Source: Paractinoplanes durhamensis
GTDB lineage: Bacteria; Actinomycetota; Actinomycetes; Mycobacteriales; Micromonosporaceae
Reading direction: 5' to 3'
DNA: 64,000 nt
NCBI RefSeq assembly: GCF_016862175.1
Contig: NZ_BOML01000003.1
Coordinates: forward strand, 62,001 to 126,000
In this document: piece after piece, positions 63,409 through 64,000 of the stretch
Layout: each line of letters starts with the position of its first letter
Position numbering within the stretch: the stretch's first letter is position 1
Position numbers and translations under genes: made by a program
Notes under the pieces: model-generated
What the model saw: only the letters and a program-made list of their open reading frames with translations
Databases searched by the model: none
What the model was told of the DNA's origin: nothing

Positions 63409-64000
63409 TCAGAGCGCGGCCGCGACCCGGTCGCCGACCTCGGCGGTGCGCAGGGTGGCACCCGCGGCGCGGGAGGCGACCTCGGCGGCAACGGCCTCGG
63501 AGACCCGGCGGGCCTCGTCGTGGTGACCGAGGTGCTCGAGCAGCAGGGACGCGGAGAGGATGGCGGCGGCCGGGTCGGCGATGCCCTTGCCGGCGATGTC
63601 CGGCGCGGAGCCGTGCACCGGCTCGAAGGTCGACGGGTACTTGCGCTCCGGGTTGACGGACCCGCTGGCCGCCATGCCGATGCCGCCGGTAACGGCCGCG
63701 GCGATGTCGGTGATGATGTCACCGAAGAGGTTGTCGGTAACCACCACGTCGAACCGCTGCGGGTTGCTGACCATGAACATGCTGGCCGCGTCGACGTGCT
63801 GGTATTCCGTGGTGACCTCGGGGTATTCGGCGGCGACGGCGGCGAACGTGCGCGCCCAGAGGCTGCCGGCCTTGGTCAGGACGTTGGTCTTGTGCACCAG
63901 GGTGAGATGGCGGCGGTCGCGGCGCTGGGCGCGGGCGAACGCGTCCCGGATGACCCGCTCGACGCCGTACCGCGTGTTGAGGCTTTCCTCGGTGGCGATC
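63409..64000 (-). CDS. leuB: 3-isopropylmalate dehydrogenase (partial)
   Basis: C-terminal ~197 codons; the start is beyond the window. [20 protein letters not shown] and [17 protein letters not shown], then [18 protein letters not shown] and [17 protein letters not shown] are the substrate, metal and NAD segments. Leucine synthesis with leuC/leuD of the window. The end ALOnly fragment closes at TGA 63409-63411. Confidence 0.96.
   Translation of the reverse strand, partial: IATEESLNTRYGVERVIRDAFARAQRRDRRHLTLVHKTNVLTKAGSLWARTFAAVAAEYPEVTTEYQHVDAASMFMVSNPQRFDVVVTDNLFGDIITDIAAAVTGGIGMAASGSVNPERKYPSTFEPVHGSAPDIAGKGIADPAAAILSASLLLEHLGHHDEARRVSEAVAAEVASRAAGATLRTAEVGDRVAAAL

Overview
The window is high-GC actinobacterial chromosome. 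It is dense, with many 4-bp start/stop overlaps (ATGA, GTGA), frequent GTG/TTG starts, actinobacteria-specific proteins (SepIVA-like, DUF3515, F420 biosynthesis CofC/FbiD, NdgR-type IclR, AfsR-like regulator) and a lysine-rich-tailed HupB. The gene order mutM-rnc-plsX-rpmF-DUF177-sepIVA-like-coaD-rsmD ... recG-DAK2 ... thiL-DUF3515-ddl-gpsA-cofC-ppk-mutT1-hupB-leuD-leuC-iclR ... tRNA-Glu/tRNA-Gln ... FAH ... leuB follows the Rv2924c-Rv2995c part of the Mycobacterium tuberculosis map. Protein style suggests Micromonosporaceae (Actinoplanes-like); that placement is inference.

Layout. 1-8.4 kb: DNA repair, rRNA/tRNA-level housekeeping, phospholipid and CoA genes on the minus strand, then an LPXTG surface protein on the plus strand and DUF952. 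8.4-16.4 kb: recG and a FakA-like kinase, rpmB, thiL, a one-domain Lrp protein, DUF3515 and ddl. 16.5-23.7 kb: a small phosphatase-like protein, two esterase paralogues with a duplicated junction, an MprF-like lysyltransferase, and a YtrA-type GntR/ABC operon with its palindromic operator. 23.7-35 kb: PLP lyase, gpsA, plsC, cofC, ppk, mutT1, hupB, leuDC and ndgR. 35-49 kb (accessory): LuxR-LAL regulator, a gutted haloperoxidase gene, hydrolases, two MBL proteins, two tRNAs, AfsR-like regulator, FAH protein and an ABC-2/XRE operon. 49-57 kb: ArfB, an M16 protease pair, P1 peptidase, two EEP paralogues and a deletion scar of two divergent genes. 57-64 kb: a short ThrRS, cimA, a tyrosine phosphatase, a 1.1-kb palindromic non-coding element, ilvE and leuB.

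The most interesting signals are non-coding. (1) A leader peptide with three consecutive Thr codons, followed by mutually exclusive antiterminator and terminator hairpins, precedes the short threonyl-tRNA synthetase gene. (2) A second leader peptide (Val/Leu/Ile-rich) and terminator precede cimA. (3) A 1,116-bp element with 258-bp inverted arms, a hairpin nested in each end and internal repeats lies between the convergent PTP and ilvE genes. (4) Short tandem repeats, mostly multiples of 3 bp and often carrying a stop codon, sit at the 3' ends of several genes (rnc, DUF952, Lrp, DUF3515/ddl, PTP-like/esterase).

Functional links: leuC, leuD, leuB, ilvE and cimA supply branched-chain amino acid synthesis, with NdgR divergent from leuCD. 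plsX, gpsA and plsC give phosphatidic acid. mutM, mutT1 and recG protect or repair DNA.
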